Shown: positions 17,501 to 26,853, numbered from the stretch's first letter. The stretch is DNA of 64,000 bases from JBGPTK01 sp963797765 (GCA_963797765.1 CAWCQU010000002.1:1302001-1366000); one strand, 5' to 3'. The notes: generated by a model not told the origin, from the letters alone. Program-made: numbers and translations.

Positions 17501-20429
17501 ATGATTATGGAGGTGTCTCGCCTCTCAGACGACCCTTCCATTGAGCAAAACATGACCGTTGAAGCGCCTACTGCCGCTCGCGCCTTCGTGCGCAGTCTAA
17601 ATGCTCTGTTGAAGTATGCGCGCCTGTATGGCTTTGAGCATAGCCGGGTGCTGATTCAGTTTGAAAGCGCTTGGAAGGAGCTTCACGCAGCGCTGATCAT
17701 TCCGGGATCGAGGGGCGTGCTGCTTGGAATTGCGGGCTCGCAGCTCCTGCTCGATGGAGTGCCTCTGGAAACCACGCCAGCTGAACGCAGTTTTGCCGAA
17801 CTGCTGACAATGGCCGGCATTGCCAGCATCCAGTTTGATCCTGGAATGACGCGTGATCAATTCAGCCATTTCTCGCGGGCTTTTTCGGTTGGCGGCACCC
17901 GGATGGCTAATCCCGAACAATTGAAAGCCATGCTGGCGCGCGCGAGAGAATCGGGCGTGCGAATGAATGAAATCCGTTTTGTTGCCGATGACGGCTCGAT
18001 GTCGGATGCGCGAGTGGCTATGGAGCTTACTGCTCGCACACTGGGCGCGAATTCCGAAGAGTGGCAGTCTTTTGTGAATGATCCGCAAAAACTGATTCAT
18101 TTGCTGGCTGCCGCCAGCGACCCGGGCGGAGCCTCGAATCCGAACGGCAGCGTGTTCGGCGCACGGACGGGCACTGGCTCCGGAGCGGGAGCGGGACCGG
18201 GCTCCGGACCGGGCAAAGGAATATGGAGTGGGATAGGCGGCGGATCGGGCGGTGGAATCGGGAGCGGAGTAAGTGGCGGAACGGGCAGGGGAGGAGGAGC
18301 TGGAACCGGTAGTGGCGGAGGCTCTGGATCAGGCAGCGGTGCGGGAACAGGCGGCGGCTTGGGAAGCGGGTTGGGCGCCGGAAAGGGAGGGGGGATTGGA
18401 ACCCACTCCGGATATGGACCGGTGTCGCCGACTGTCCAGGCGATCCAATATGAAGTCGCGGGACTTCCGGAAGAAGATGTAATCGGAATTTTGCAATTGC
18501 TGGTGCAGCTGGGCGAGGCCAGCAAGGGAAAGTCGCAAGCCGTGGATTCCGTCATCTGGCAGCAGAATGTGGCTCGTTTGCCGGAGCCGGCCCGCGTGAC
18601 GCTGGGCGAAGCCCTGGCCAGTGTTGCGGCCGCCGCGCCTCTGGCGAAACCCGGCGAGAACGTGCTGGTGAAGCTGGCGGAAGATCTGGCGATCCGGTTT
18701 GCGCTGGAGCGCTACCAGCGCGGCGAAATCAAAGTAAATGCCGTGCGCCAGTTGCTGGATCGCATGGGCCGGGAAGTGGAATCGCTGCGGAGAATGCTGC
18801 AATCGCGCGAAGAGAAACTGGCCAATGCCGGCCTCCCGGTTGAGTCCCATGCCGATTTGCTCGACCGGCAGTTTTGGGCCAGCGTGCCGGAAGCGGGGAA
18901 GCGCGGCGTGCTGCTCTCTCCCGAGGCATGGTGCATCCCGCCGCGGAACGTGCGCCAGTATGCCGAGGAACTGCTCGATCGAAACGATTCGGTAACCGCG
19001 CATTCCATTCTGCTGCAATACACCAAATGCATCCGCAGCTCCGATGTGGAAGCCCGGCGCAAAGCGGCAACGGGATTGACGCAACTGGTGGAAGTGTATA
19101 GCCGGGCCGCGGCAAGCCCTATGGTGGCCGCCATCCGCGAAATTGGCGAACAATTGGCGGTGGAAAAAGATGCCGAAGTGCAAACGCTTTTGGGCGCCGC
19201 TTTTGTGCGCTTCAGCCAGGAAGCGGTTTCGCGGCGGCAATATCCCGTGATGCTGCAGGCGCTCGATTCGCTTGGTCTGCTGGAGAAGGCGCGATCGAGC
19301 AGCGCTCCGGGATTGCGTTCGCGTTTCGGCGTCGAAAATCGGCTTCACGAATTCATCGACGAATGTCTAGGCTCCGAGCAATTTCCCGCTGGCTTCGTCG
19401 ACTTGCTGCGGAGGCTTCCCGAGACGGCAGCCGAGCAGCTTGCGGCCCGGCTGCCGCTTTGCGATCTCCGTTCGGAGCGCGAGCGGTTAATCGAGCTGGC
19501 GAAACAGGCGGGTGAACCCAGCACAGTCCATCTGCGAAAAATGCTGCATGGCGAGTGGCCTTCCAAGGCGGTTTCGGTGGTGGGGCTATCTGAGCCGGCT
19601 CGATTCGATGGAAGTGGCGACGGAATTGCCGAACCTGCTGCCCACCTGGAATCGCGGTTTGCAGGAGCAGGCGTTGCGCCAACTCGCCACCGCGGGAGCG
19701 CCCGAACGCGGCCGCATGCTGGTGAATTTGATCGATGTGTTCGATCCGCTGGTGCGTCCACTGGTGGTGGATGAGATCGGCCTGGCCGGCGATGGAGCGG
19801 TGACGGAATTGCTCTTGCGCCTGGCTGCCCAGGAATCCGATACACCCGGGAATGCCTACCAATCTTTGAAGGCTGTAGAAGCGCTGGGCCGCTTGGGAGA
19901 CCGTTCCGCGGCAAAATTGCTGCACGAAATTGTGGAGAAGAAGCGCGCCTGGCGTCCGGTGCATCGCGCGGAGATGCGCATGGCCGCGGCAGGGTCGCTT
20001 TCGACTGTTGATCCGGCGTGGACGCTCAATGAATTGGCGGCAGCGGGCTTTGATGCGCCGGAATTGGCCATGGGCCCCAAGTTCGGAGTTTTTGACGAAA
20101 CAGCAGTGCGGCAACGGCGTTATCCGCGTGTGCGGCTCGAAAAACCCGTTTCCGTGGTGGTGACCAGCGCACGGGGTAGATTTAATCTGGAAGCGCGCTC
20201 GCTCAATCTGGGTGGCGGGCTCCTCCACGGAGAGCACAACCTGGCGGCGGGCACGGATGCGACCATCAAGATTCAGTTCGGCTTGCGTTCGGTGACGGCA
20301 CAGGTGATTCTGCGAGTGGTCCGCGCGCAGAACACGATTTTCGAGATTGTCGGGATGGACCTGGAAGAGCGCGCGAAATTCCGCCGCCAGCTTGCCTCGT
20401 TATCCGCTGCAACACCCGTTACTCAATAA
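17501..20429 (+). CDS. large HEAT-like repeat / Gly-rich / PilZ protein (one frameshift)
   Basis: About 975 residues once one extra base near 19590 is removed. Residues 15-205 form a helical N-terminal domain. Residues about 207-305 are almost only Gly, Ser, Ala and Thr. Then follow helical segments of HEAT/Armadillo type, continuing after the break (LLSRLDSMEVATELPNLL, LVVDEIGLAGDGAVTELLLRLA, AVEALGRLGDRSAAKLL). The last ~100 residues are a PilZ domain: RRYPRVR matches the RxxxR c-di-GMP motif, while the second motif is degenerate (NLGGGLL instead of (D/N)xSxxG). A scaffold or c-di-GMP-responsive adaptor role is inferred. Start ATG 17501; ATG 17507 is possible. Confidence 0.8.
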
Positions 20430-20495
20430 GACCAATTTCGTGTTTCCTCCGCTCGACCTTTCAAGGAGTTAGCTTCCGCTGATGCTATTGACATA

Positions 20496-20524
20496 TTGCC
20501 GTGCTATTATGGTAAAAGTATAAT
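20496..20524 (+). promoter_or_regulatory. sigma-70-type promoter for the TlpA-like gene
   Basis: TTGCCG at 20496-20501, a 17-bp spacer, and a perfect TATAAT at 20519-20524. Transcription would start near 20531, giving a leader of about 70 nt. TTCAAGGAGTTAG occurs both before this promoter (20460-20472) and as the ribosome site of the gene (20587-20599). Confidence 0.65.
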
Positions 20525-20602
20525 CGACTCGTCATAGTTCCTAGCTTTGGAGTGGCTGGACCGTACGTAATTCTGGCGATGAAACCTTCAAGGAGTTAGT
20601 AC

Positions 20603-21226
20603 TTGCACATGCCAAGAACTTGGAATCTTATAGCCCTGCTTTGCGGCGTGGCACTGACAGTGGCCACCTTGGAACTGTGGGGTATCTTCTTGCGGTCGCG
20701 GATGGACCTTGAAGCGCAACCCCAAATGCTTCGAGCATTCTCGCAAAGTGCGTTCGCCAAACAAACTAACAGTATGCAGGATCGTGAGCGGCCATGGTTC
20801 CCAGAGGCTTCAAGCAGTCTACACGACGCTTGGCGAATTCGTCCGCTTGATGGTAACTCGCTCACTCTCGCGCATTTCAGGGGTAATGTAGTGTTTCTAA
20901 ATTATTGGAAGATCTCGTGCGCTCCCTGCATTGCTGAAATCCCGTCGATATTGCGTCTCCGCGACTCGCTTGCAAATGAAAGTATCGTGTTCTTGTTTGT
21001 GACTCAAGATGACGAGCAACAGGTACGTGACTTCCTCAAGAAGAACGCTCTGGACATTTCTGTGTATTTCTCCGCAACTGACATTCCCGAGGACCTTCCT
21101 GTCAATGGCTTGCCGACCACCTATATTTTGGATCCAAACAGCGCGGCGGTCTTCAGGCATGAAGGTATGCTGAACTGGGACGACCAAGGAGCACGAGCAT
21201 TCCTCCACCATCTAGCCGGACATTAA
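20603..21226 (+). CDS. membrane-anchored TlpA/MauD-like thioredoxin-fold protein
   Basis: A 207-residue protein with one N-terminal transmembrane anchor (about residues 8-27) and a periplasmic thioredoxin-like domain. The redox motif is CAPC at about residues 106-109 (NYWKISCAPCIAEIPS), and the cis-Pro segment is VNGLPTTYILD. It should donate or relay electrons to periplasmic thiols or disulfides. The TTG start is chosen because AAGGAG lies 7 bases upstream; ATG 20609 has a poor spacing. It faces the MauE-like/Cys-rich gene pair convergently, and a MauD-MauE type partnership is inferred. Base composition is AT-richer than the flanks. Confidence 0.85.
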   Translation: MHMPRTWNLIALLCGVALTVATLELWGIFLRSRMDLEAQPQMLRAFSQSAFAKQTNSMQDRERPWFPEASSSLHDAWRIRPLDGNSLTLAHFRGNVVFLNYWKISCAPCIAEIPSILRLRDSLANESIVFLFVTQDDEQQVRDFLKKNALDISVYFSATDIPEDLPVNGLPTTYILDPNSAAVFRHEGMLNWDDQGARAFLHHLAGH

Positions 21227-21465
21227 GCTGGCTGGCTTTGAGAGATTCTATTGTGTCTCTCTACCTCGACGCGAAAGAGCCCAAGCATGCAAGCCGCGGT
21301 GGCCGACGATATTTTGACGACAAGTAGATCGGTGGAGCTGTTACTCTTATGAATCTAGTGTGGGAATTGTCGCTCTAGCGCATGCCCTGGTGATACACAG
21401 AGGCACGTCATGGACGGCAGACGGACCTGCGCGGATTGAGCAACAATATTGGCCAATATTTTTTT

Positions 21466-22014
21466 TCAGCGAGCGGGAACGGGCTCCGAGCCACTTGTCC
21501 CGTGCACGCATCCTGCTGGCTGAGGGATCAGCGCAATTCCAAGTAATATAAGAGAGCTGACAAAAAGAACGAAAGTAGGCAGCGTTCTATGTTCTATCTT
21601 CCAAGGCACGGAGAGCAATGCTAGGCCAATAAGTCCACTATTTCTGAATAGGAGAAGCCAGCCAATACGAGACTTTCTCCACGGTCCGAGACAACCGCAT
21701 TCGACCGTAAATTTACCTCGGGCCAAATTGATGGCCACAGCGGCCGTAAAGCATCCAAGTAGCCCGGCGGCTGCAAAGGCAGACCACGGCATCATCCTTC
21801 CGGCGAGTACCAAGACTCCAACTCCCAACTCCGCCAATATCGCTAGCGCCGCTGTCACCCCTGCAAACGTTCTTGGCAAAAGTTCGTAAGAAGCCAAAAC
21901 CCTTGTAAACCAACCGAACGTGATCAGCTTCGAACATGCAGCAACAATCAATACAGCCCCAGTGATCACCCTGCAAATTATCACGACTGGAATTTGCGCT
22001 AACAGAACCAACAT
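21466..22014 (-). CDS. MauE/DoxX-like redox-associated membrane protein
   Basis: A 182-residue protein with four predicted transmembrane helices. The conserved loop Cys motif CGCLG sits near residues 103-107 (FTVECGCLGPW), as in MauE-type proteins. In methylamine-dehydrogenase operons MauE and the thioredoxin MauD are needed to mature the disulfide-rich light chain. Start ATG 22014 is preceded by GGAG at 5 bases; an upstream in-frame start would add a charged piece. It follows the Cys-rich protein gene by 86 bp on the same strand, so cotranscription and a maturation role on that protein are inferred. Confidence 0.8.
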   Translation of the reverse strand: MLVLLAQIPVVIICRVITGAVLIVAACSKLITFGWFTRVLASYELLPRTFAGVTAALAILAELGVGVLVLAGRMMPWSAFAAAGLLGCFTAAVAINLARGKFTVECGCLGPWRKSRIGWLLLFRNSGLIGLALLSVPWKIEHRTLPTFVLFVSSLILLGIALIPQPAGCVHGTSGSEPVPAR

Positions 22015-22100
22015 GTATGCTCCTCGAAGACGCGAACGGCGTCTCAATTAATCGCTGGCGATCGGAACGTCGCATGCGCGCGGAAAGTAAATCGAATTCC

Positions 22101-22853
22101 TCAGCAGCAACACCAGGCACAGCTTTCACAGCCACAGTTCATGCAAGCCAAAAAGCAAGCAGTGCAATCCTGTGCGCAGGCACAGCATGGATCGCAGCAA
22201 CATGGATATTGAGTGCAAGCTCTGCATATGCAAATCCAATGAGGAGCGAATGCAAGGCTTTTCAGTATGGATTTGAGCCGGTCGGGGGATGCGCTAGCGC
22301 CTGCCTTTATCGGAGTTCCTGACTCGAGCGCCTGATTTGCGGCGACGATTAGACTAGGGCTCGTATAGCCGGCCAGAGCCTGACCTTCAAAAATTATACC
22401 CTTGTGGTCCGTGGAGTATGACGGAAAAGACTTTGTATCCATAGGCGTGGCTAGCGAAACATATCCCATCAAGTCCTGACGAATTGTGTGCGCTAGCATC
22501 CATCCGGGAACGATCTCGTCCTGGTTGAACTGCAATTGGGTGTGCAAAGTCCTACCGATTCCTCTTGTCTCAGCCTTATCCGACTCTAAGAATTTCTTCA
22601 TGGTCGTCGAGGAATTTAGCTGGTCCAAATCAGCGTAATGACCGTACTCCTTTTTGAACCAAGCCTCCGCTGTGTTAACCAATCGTAGAATGCGCACGGC
22701 CAAGAATTTCTGCTGGTAGACAGGATCATTTATATCCACTGAAGAACTGTCGCCGGGTTCACCGAAAGCGTTTAGTCTCTTGAAAGTTGAGACTAGCGGG
22801 ACGGCCAGAAAACCCTTGAGAATACTTCGGCGCCTGCTTTCCCATTCTGACAT
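22101..22853 (-). CDS. Tat-type, pilin-like protein with an extreme Cys-rich C-terminal tail
   Basis: A 250-residue protein (ATG 22853, GGGAGG 6 bases upstream). Residues 6-25 read SRRRSILKGFLAVPLV, a twin-arginine export signal. Residues about 55-180 resemble the globular part of acidobacterial pilin-like proteins (ILRLVNTAEAWFKKEYG, YADLDQL, YSTDHKGIIFEG). The last 43 residues hold 18 Cys in clusters (CICRAC, CCCDPCCACAQDC, CGCESCAWCCC). The tail could bind metal, form many disulfides, or be a peptide precursor. The MauE-like gene downstream and the TlpA-like gene nearby would suit disulfide formation. The family of the whole protein is unknown to me. Confidence 0.75.
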   Translation of the reverse strand: MSEWESRRRSILKGFLAVPLVSTFKRLNAFGEPGDSSSVDINDPVYQQKFLAVRILRLVNTAEAWFKKEYGHYADLDQLNSSTTMKKFLESDKAETRGIGRTLHTQLQFNQDEIVPGWMLAHTIRQDLMGYVSLATPMDTKSFPSYSTDHKGIIFEGQALAGYTSPSLIVAANQALESGTPIKAGASASPDRLKSILKSLAFAPHWICICRACTQYPCCCDPCCACAQDCTACFLACMNCGCESCAWCCC

Positions 22854-23024
22854 ATCTGCCTCCCAAAGTTCCGTGTCATCACCACTGGGCCTGGTCCCTG
22901 AGCCCATCAGGCACGGCGGGGTTTCACTGATTTGCCGTGACATGGAGCCCCGCGAACCGGAGAGCTTATATTCCAAAAGATCCCTGCTCTTCTAATCCCC
23001 CGTCTAATTGACGAGTCTATATAC

Positions 23025-23053
23025 ATTATTTTAGCTGGAAGATAAAACGTCAA
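23025..23053 (-). promoter_or_regulatory. sigma-70-type promoter for the Cys-rich/MauE pair
   Basis: On the minus strand TTGACG (23053-23048), a 17-bp spacer, and AATAAT (23030-23025). Transcription would start near 23018, giving a leader of about 165 nt before the ATG at 22853. Confidence 0.6.
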
Positions 23054-23062
23054 TCAATTTCG

Positions 23063-23146
23063 AGGGACAAATGGGGACAAACTGGGGCCATATGTGCCGA
23101 CAAATGGTCATCATTAACTTAGACAGTTTCTCTCCTAGTCCATTTG
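23063..23146. promoter_or_regulatory. GGACAAATGG repeat cluster upstream of the promoter (possible operator)
   Basis: GGACAAATGG (23064-23073), GGACAAACTGG directly after it, GACAAATGG near 23098-23106 and an inverted CCATTTGTCC (23137-23146) crowd the 90 bp upstream of the -35 box. Repeats beside a -35 are typical of AraC-type activators, and an AraC gene starts the locus at 23522. Confidence 0.45.
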
Positions 23147-23156
23147 TCCTGCTCGA

Positions 23157-23522
23157 TTAGTCAGAAGGAGTATGCAAGATCTTTAACGCACCAGGACGCA
23201 AGGTAGATCTGAACTCATGCGGACTGAAGCCTGTTGCACGTCTGACAACGCGTGCAAAAGACCGAGGGGAAGCATAGCCAATTACAAATGATAATTCCTT
23301 GATGCTGAGCGTTGGCTGAGAGGAGAGTAGATTCTTCACCTTTTGTAATATCAGATCCCGCTGAAAAGTCCGGAAATCTCTACCGCTTGTGACCTTAAAG
23401 GCTTTCTCTATCGTGCGCCGACTAATGGCGAGTTCTCTTGAGAGATCTGCAAGGGACGTTCGAGGGTGGCCATTCAGTCGCTCCGATACCCTTTGGAAGA
23501 TTAAGGTCGAGCAATAGGCCAT
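23157..23522 (-). CDS. short AraC-family DNA-binding protein
   Basis: A 121-residue protein consisting almost only of the AraC-type double helix-turn-helix: LADLSRELAISRRTIEKAFK (first), SIKELSFVIGYASPRSFARV (second) and the closing TGFSPHEFRS. There is no ligand-binding domain, so it should act alone, as do SoxS/MarA-like regulators, or respond through its own level. The stop lies 304 bp upstream of the Cys-rich gene on the same strand, with the GGACAAATGG repeats in between, so control of that gene is a plausible inference. Confidence 0.8.
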   Translation of the reverse strand: MAYCSTLIFQRVSERLNGHPRTSLADLSRELAISRRTIEKAFKVTSGRDFRTFQRDLILQKVKNLLSSQPTLSIKELSFVIGYASPRSFARVVRRATGFSPHEFRSTLRPGALKILHTPSD

Positions 23523-23914
23523 TGATCCTCCGATTTCTAGAAGATGGCGAAGTGTAGCACCAGGAGGTACGTGGCGTAGAGTATATTCTCTCAGTGGTAA
23601 TTGTCAATATGCTAGATGTGCCTCAACAGGATTTAAGTGGGTTCACTTGAAGTCCCAGGGGTGTATACATCCAAAGAATGAGAAATGTTGGGTCGGGAGA
23701 ATGTCCGAGGGGGAGTGGTGGCAGTGTCTATCGGGAGCGAGGGCGTCTCAACTAAGCGCGTTCAAATTCTGTGCGCGGGGTCATTTCGATCGTTGCAATT
23801 ATTCACGCTATCTTGCTTGGATTTCCCATCTATAAAACGGAAACGCATCCTTGGCATGCTACCCCTTTCATTGACACCCACTGAAGTGGCTGCTAAATTG
23901 CATTATTTGCCTTT
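23523..23914. other. intergenic region, no supported gene
   Basis: About 390 bp between the divergent short AraC gene and the lipoprotein gene. It includes the AraC upstream region (AT-rich around 23580-23620). Two overlapping open frames at 23647-23966 have no recognisable product or ribosome site. This marks the right edge of the AT-richer island. Confidence 0.5.
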
Positions 23915-24811
23915 ATGGAGGCCAAAACACTGGGGATACGCGCTCGAATTTGCATGGTTTTGGTGACACTGCTGGCGGGTTTTGGCGCCGGTTGCGCCGT
24001 TAGCCAGAAACACGCGGTGCCGCCGTCACAGGTTCGCGCGGCGCTGGATGCCACCAAGGCGCAGCTTTTGGCGCAATACGACCAGCAGGCTAAAGCGATC
24101 CAGAGCTTGAATGCGAGCGTGACGCTCGTACCCACGGCGGGTTCCACGTATACGGGAGTGATCGAGCAATACCATGAAGTGAACGCGTTCATCCTGGCGG
24201 AGCAGCCCTCGAAAATTCGCGTGATCGGCCAGGCCCCCGTGGTGGCCAAAGATGTGTTCGATATGGTCAGCGACGGGAAAACTTTTCGAATCTATATTCC
24301 CTCGAAGCACAAGTTCATCGTGGGCTCCACGGACCTGAATCGCGAAGCTAAAAAGCCGATCGAAAATCTCCGCCCGCAGCACCTGGTGGATGCTCTGTTC
24401 TGGCCCGCGATCGGCGCCGCGGCGCCGGTGGTGATCGAGGAATGGAACCAGCCGCCCGACCGGGATTACATTTTGACCGTGCTGCGGCACAGCGGTGAAG
24501 GCTGGGAAGTGGAACGAAAGATCTGGTTCGACCGCGCGGACCTGAGCATCGCGCGCATCGAAATTTTCGCGGGCGATGGACGGCTGGCCTCCGACATCCG
24601 CTATGCCGATTGGCAGGCGGTGGCAGGCGGCGCGAAATATCCACAGCACATCTGGATTGTGCGGCCGCATGACGATTACCAGCTTGAGATTCGCGTCAAG
24701 AAGCTGACCCTTAATGAGACAATAGCGAGTGATCGTTTCGATCTCCCGCAGCCGCCTGACACCGAATTAGTGCGCCTGGACGATGAGGTTAAGGAGCAGC
24801 CCCAGCCTTGA
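23915..24811 (+). CDS. outer-membrane lipoprotein, LolA/DUF4292-like
   Basis: A 298-residue protein with a lipoprotein signal ending in a lipobox (LAGFGAGC, Cys near residue 27). The body is a beta-rich domain similar to LolA/LolB-type folds (IQSLNASVTL, VIEQYHEVNAFILAEQPSKIRVIGQAP, VSDGKTFRIYIPSKHKFIVG). It ends 4 bp inside the following permease gene, so it is translationally coupled to an ABC transporter. A role in carrying lipids or lipoproteins between membranes is inferred from the fold and context. Confidence 0.8.
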   Translation: MEAKTLGIRARICMVLVTLLAGFGAGCAVSQKHAVPPSQVRAALDATKAQLLAQYDQQAKAIQSLNASVTLVPTAGSTYTGVIEQYHEVNAFILAEQPSKIRVIGQAPVVAKDVFDMVSDGKTFRIYIPSKHKFIVGSTDLNREAKKPIENLRPQHLVDALFWPAIGAAAPVVIEEWNQPPDRDYILTVLRHSGEGWEVERKIWFDRADLSIARIEIFAGDGRLASDIRYADWQAVAGGAKYPQHIWIVRPHDDYQLEIRVKKLTLNETIASDRFDLPQPPDTELVRLDDEVKEQPQP

Positions 24812-25909
24812 TTCGCAAGATGATCGTGCAAAACGTGCTCCACCGTCCGGTGCGGACGCTGATCAGCGTCATCGCCGTGGGGGTGGAGGTGACGCTCGTC
24901 CTGATCATCGTGGGCCTGACCAGCGGATTGCTCACCGAAACGGCCCGGCGCATTGAAGGGGTGGGCGCGGATGTGATGGTGCAGCCGCCCTCGGCTTCGG
25001 TATTCATGGCCTTCAGCGGCGCGCCGATGCCCATAAGAATTCGCGACCGCCTGGAAGAATTGAAGTATGTGAAATATGTGGCCCCGGTTCTGCTGCAATT
25101 CAATTCCACCGGAGGGCTTGACATCATTTACGGAATCGATCCTCCCAGCTTTCATGCGATTTCCGGGGGATTTCTTTTCCTCTCGGGGCGCGATCTGGAA
25201 AATCCGGATGACATCCTGGTGGACGATTGGTACGCCAAATCCAAAGGCGTAAAAACAGGCCAGAAGCTGCATATCCTGGGACACGATTTCAACGTGGCGG
25301 GAGTGGTGGAGCACGGCAAGGGCGCGCGGCTATTTGTATTCATGTCCACGCTGCAAGATCTTTCCGGGGCGCGTGATAAGGCTTCCGTATTTTTCATCAA
25401 GTGCGACCGGCCTGAACGCACTCCGGCCGTGATGGATGAAATTCGCGAGTTGCTTCCGCGCTATGAAATTCGCCCGCTTGAAGGATTTTCTTTCGCTGAT
25501 GACGTCCTCGAACCTGCCGGGGCTGCAAACTTTTATTGATTCCATGATCGGGCTGGCGGTGGCGATCGGTTTCCTGGTGATTTTCCTTTCGATGTACACC
25601 ACCATCATCGAGCGGACGCGCGATATCGGCGTGTTGAAATCGCTGGGGGCGTCGAAGGGCTATATCGTCCAGGTGATTTTGAGCGAAACCACTTTGCTTT
25701 GCCTGATCGGCGTGGCCACCGGAGTGGCAATGAGCTACGGGGTGCGCGCGTTTTTCCTGAAAGCGTTTCCCACGTTGACGATTCTGATCACCGCCAAATG
25801 GATTATCCGCGCCACCTTGATAGCAGTTGTGGGCGGGTTGATCGGCGCGGCCTATCCGGCCTGGATTGCCAGCCGAAAAGATCCTGTGGAAGCGCTGGCA
25901 TACGAATAG
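24808..25909 (+). CDS. FtsX/MacB-type ABC transporter permease (one frameshift)
   Basis: About 366 residues after removing one extra base near 25495 (T-run in GGATTTTC). An N-terminal transmembrane helix (residues 10-35) is followed by a MacB-type periplasmic core domain and then three C-terminal FtsX helices (MIGLAVAIGFLVIFLSMYT, IERTRDIGVLKSLGAS, GATGVAMSYG-like, WIIRATLIAVVGGLIGAAYPAW). With the ATPase downstream it should form a LolCDE- or MacB-like mechanotransmission transporter. TTG 24808 or ATG 24820 could be the start; the 4-bp overlap with the lipoprotein favours the former. All functional segments are preserved, so the break is probably an error. Confidence 0.85.
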
Positions 25910-26050
25910 ACTGGGGAACGAATTATTTCGCTGTTTTTGAAGGAGATATTGCCCTGGAGCCAAGCCGGCATTTCGCCGGCCTGCCGGAACGCCCAGGAGT
26001 AACCGGAAGAGCTTCGGCCAGCGTCTAATGTGTTGATTCTGTGTGGAATT

Positions 26051-26139
26051 AAAATCAACTTCCTTGCAGCCCCGAAAACGGGGCGAGCATTTGAACTAGG
26101 TGGAAATGGAATTCACGACTAAAATCAACTTGCATGCAG
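26051..26139 (+). repeat. direct repeat pair exactly 70 bp apart
   Basis: AAAATCAACTTCCTTGCAG at 26051-26069 recurs as AAAATCAACTTGCATGCAG at 26121-26139 (17 of 19 identical). The second copy lies within the first codons of the ATPase gene. It suggests a small local duplication. Confidence 0.6.
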
Positions 26140-26852
26140 TTGAACTGGATTCGATACGGGACCACGTCTTGGAACCGATACTCAAAGCCGAAAATTTGTG
26201 GAAGGTGTATCGCACCGGCCGCGTCGATGTTCCTGCGTTGCGCGGTGTGAATCTTGACGTGCCACCGGGTGAATTCCTGGCCATTATGGGTCCCTCCGGC
26301 TGCGGCAAGTCCACCATGCTGCACGTGATCGGCGGCCTGGCGCAGGCGACCAAGGGCCGTGTTCTGCTGGATGGGAACGATTTGGCCGCCATGGGAGATG
26401 CGGCGCGCACCAAGCTGCGCCGCCACAAGGTGGGCTTCGTTTTCCAGCGTTTTAATTTGTTGCCGACTCTGGATGCTTACGGAAACATCGCGCTGGCCCA
26501 GCACATCCACGGGAATGGATTTGATCCGCATCGTTTCGACGTGGTTACCAAGATGCTCGGCCTTACGGATCGGCTGCGCCACCGCCCGTCGGAGATGTCT
26601 GGCGGCGAGCAACAGCGCGTGGCAATTGCGCGAGCCATCATCAACGAGCCGAAAATCGTGCTGGCGGACGAGCCCACGGGAAATCTGGATACGAAGAACT
26701 CAGAAGCAGTGCTCGGCATGCTGCGCCACTTGAACCGGGACTTGGGCCAAACCATCGTGATGATCACGCACAACCCGGAGGCGGCCGCTTACGCCCACCG
26801 CGTGCTGCACATGCGCGATGGCATCATTGTGGATGCTTCGCTGGCCAACTGA
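26106..26852 (+). CDS. ABC transporter ATPase, MacB/LolD type
   Basis: A 248-residue ATPase with Walker A GPSGCGKST (about residues 61-69), Q-loop FVFQRFNLLPTL, signature MSGGEQQR (about 164), Walker B IVLADEPTGNLD (about 183-194) and switch His MITHN. The closing D-E-P-T-G-N-L-D and the FNLLP segment are typical of LolD/MacB/FtsE relatives. A 25-residue N-terminal extension precedes the usual start, and a GTG at 26100 is an alternative. It follows the FtsX permease by about 195 bp and should power it. Confidence 0.92.
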   Translation: MEFTTKINLHAVELDSIRDHVLEPILKAENLWKVYRTGRVDVPALRGVNLDVPPGEFLAIMGPSGCGKSTMLHVIGGLAQATKGRVLLDGNDLAAMGDAARTKLRRHKVGFVFQRFNLLPTLDAYGNIALAQHIHGNGFDPHRFDVVTKMLGLTDRLRHRPSEMSGGEQQRVAIARAIINEPKIVLADEPTGNLDTKNSEAVLGMLRHLNRDLGQTIVMITHNPEAAAYAHRVLHMRDGIIVDASLAN

Positions 26853-26853
26853 G

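Noticed and set aside
18119..18416. Gly/Ser-coding stretch as a tandem repeat or CRISPR-like array
   Set aside because: Repeat units are irregular GGN-rich codons in an open frame, with no constant repeat-spacer pattern.
22040..22100. Extension of the MauE-like protein upstream of 22014
   Set aside because: The added residues are basic and lack similarity, and GGAG is well placed only for ATG 22014.
23647..23966. Two short frames between the AraC and lipoprotein genes
   Set aside because: They overlap each other in different frames, lack ribosome sites and have no recognisable product.
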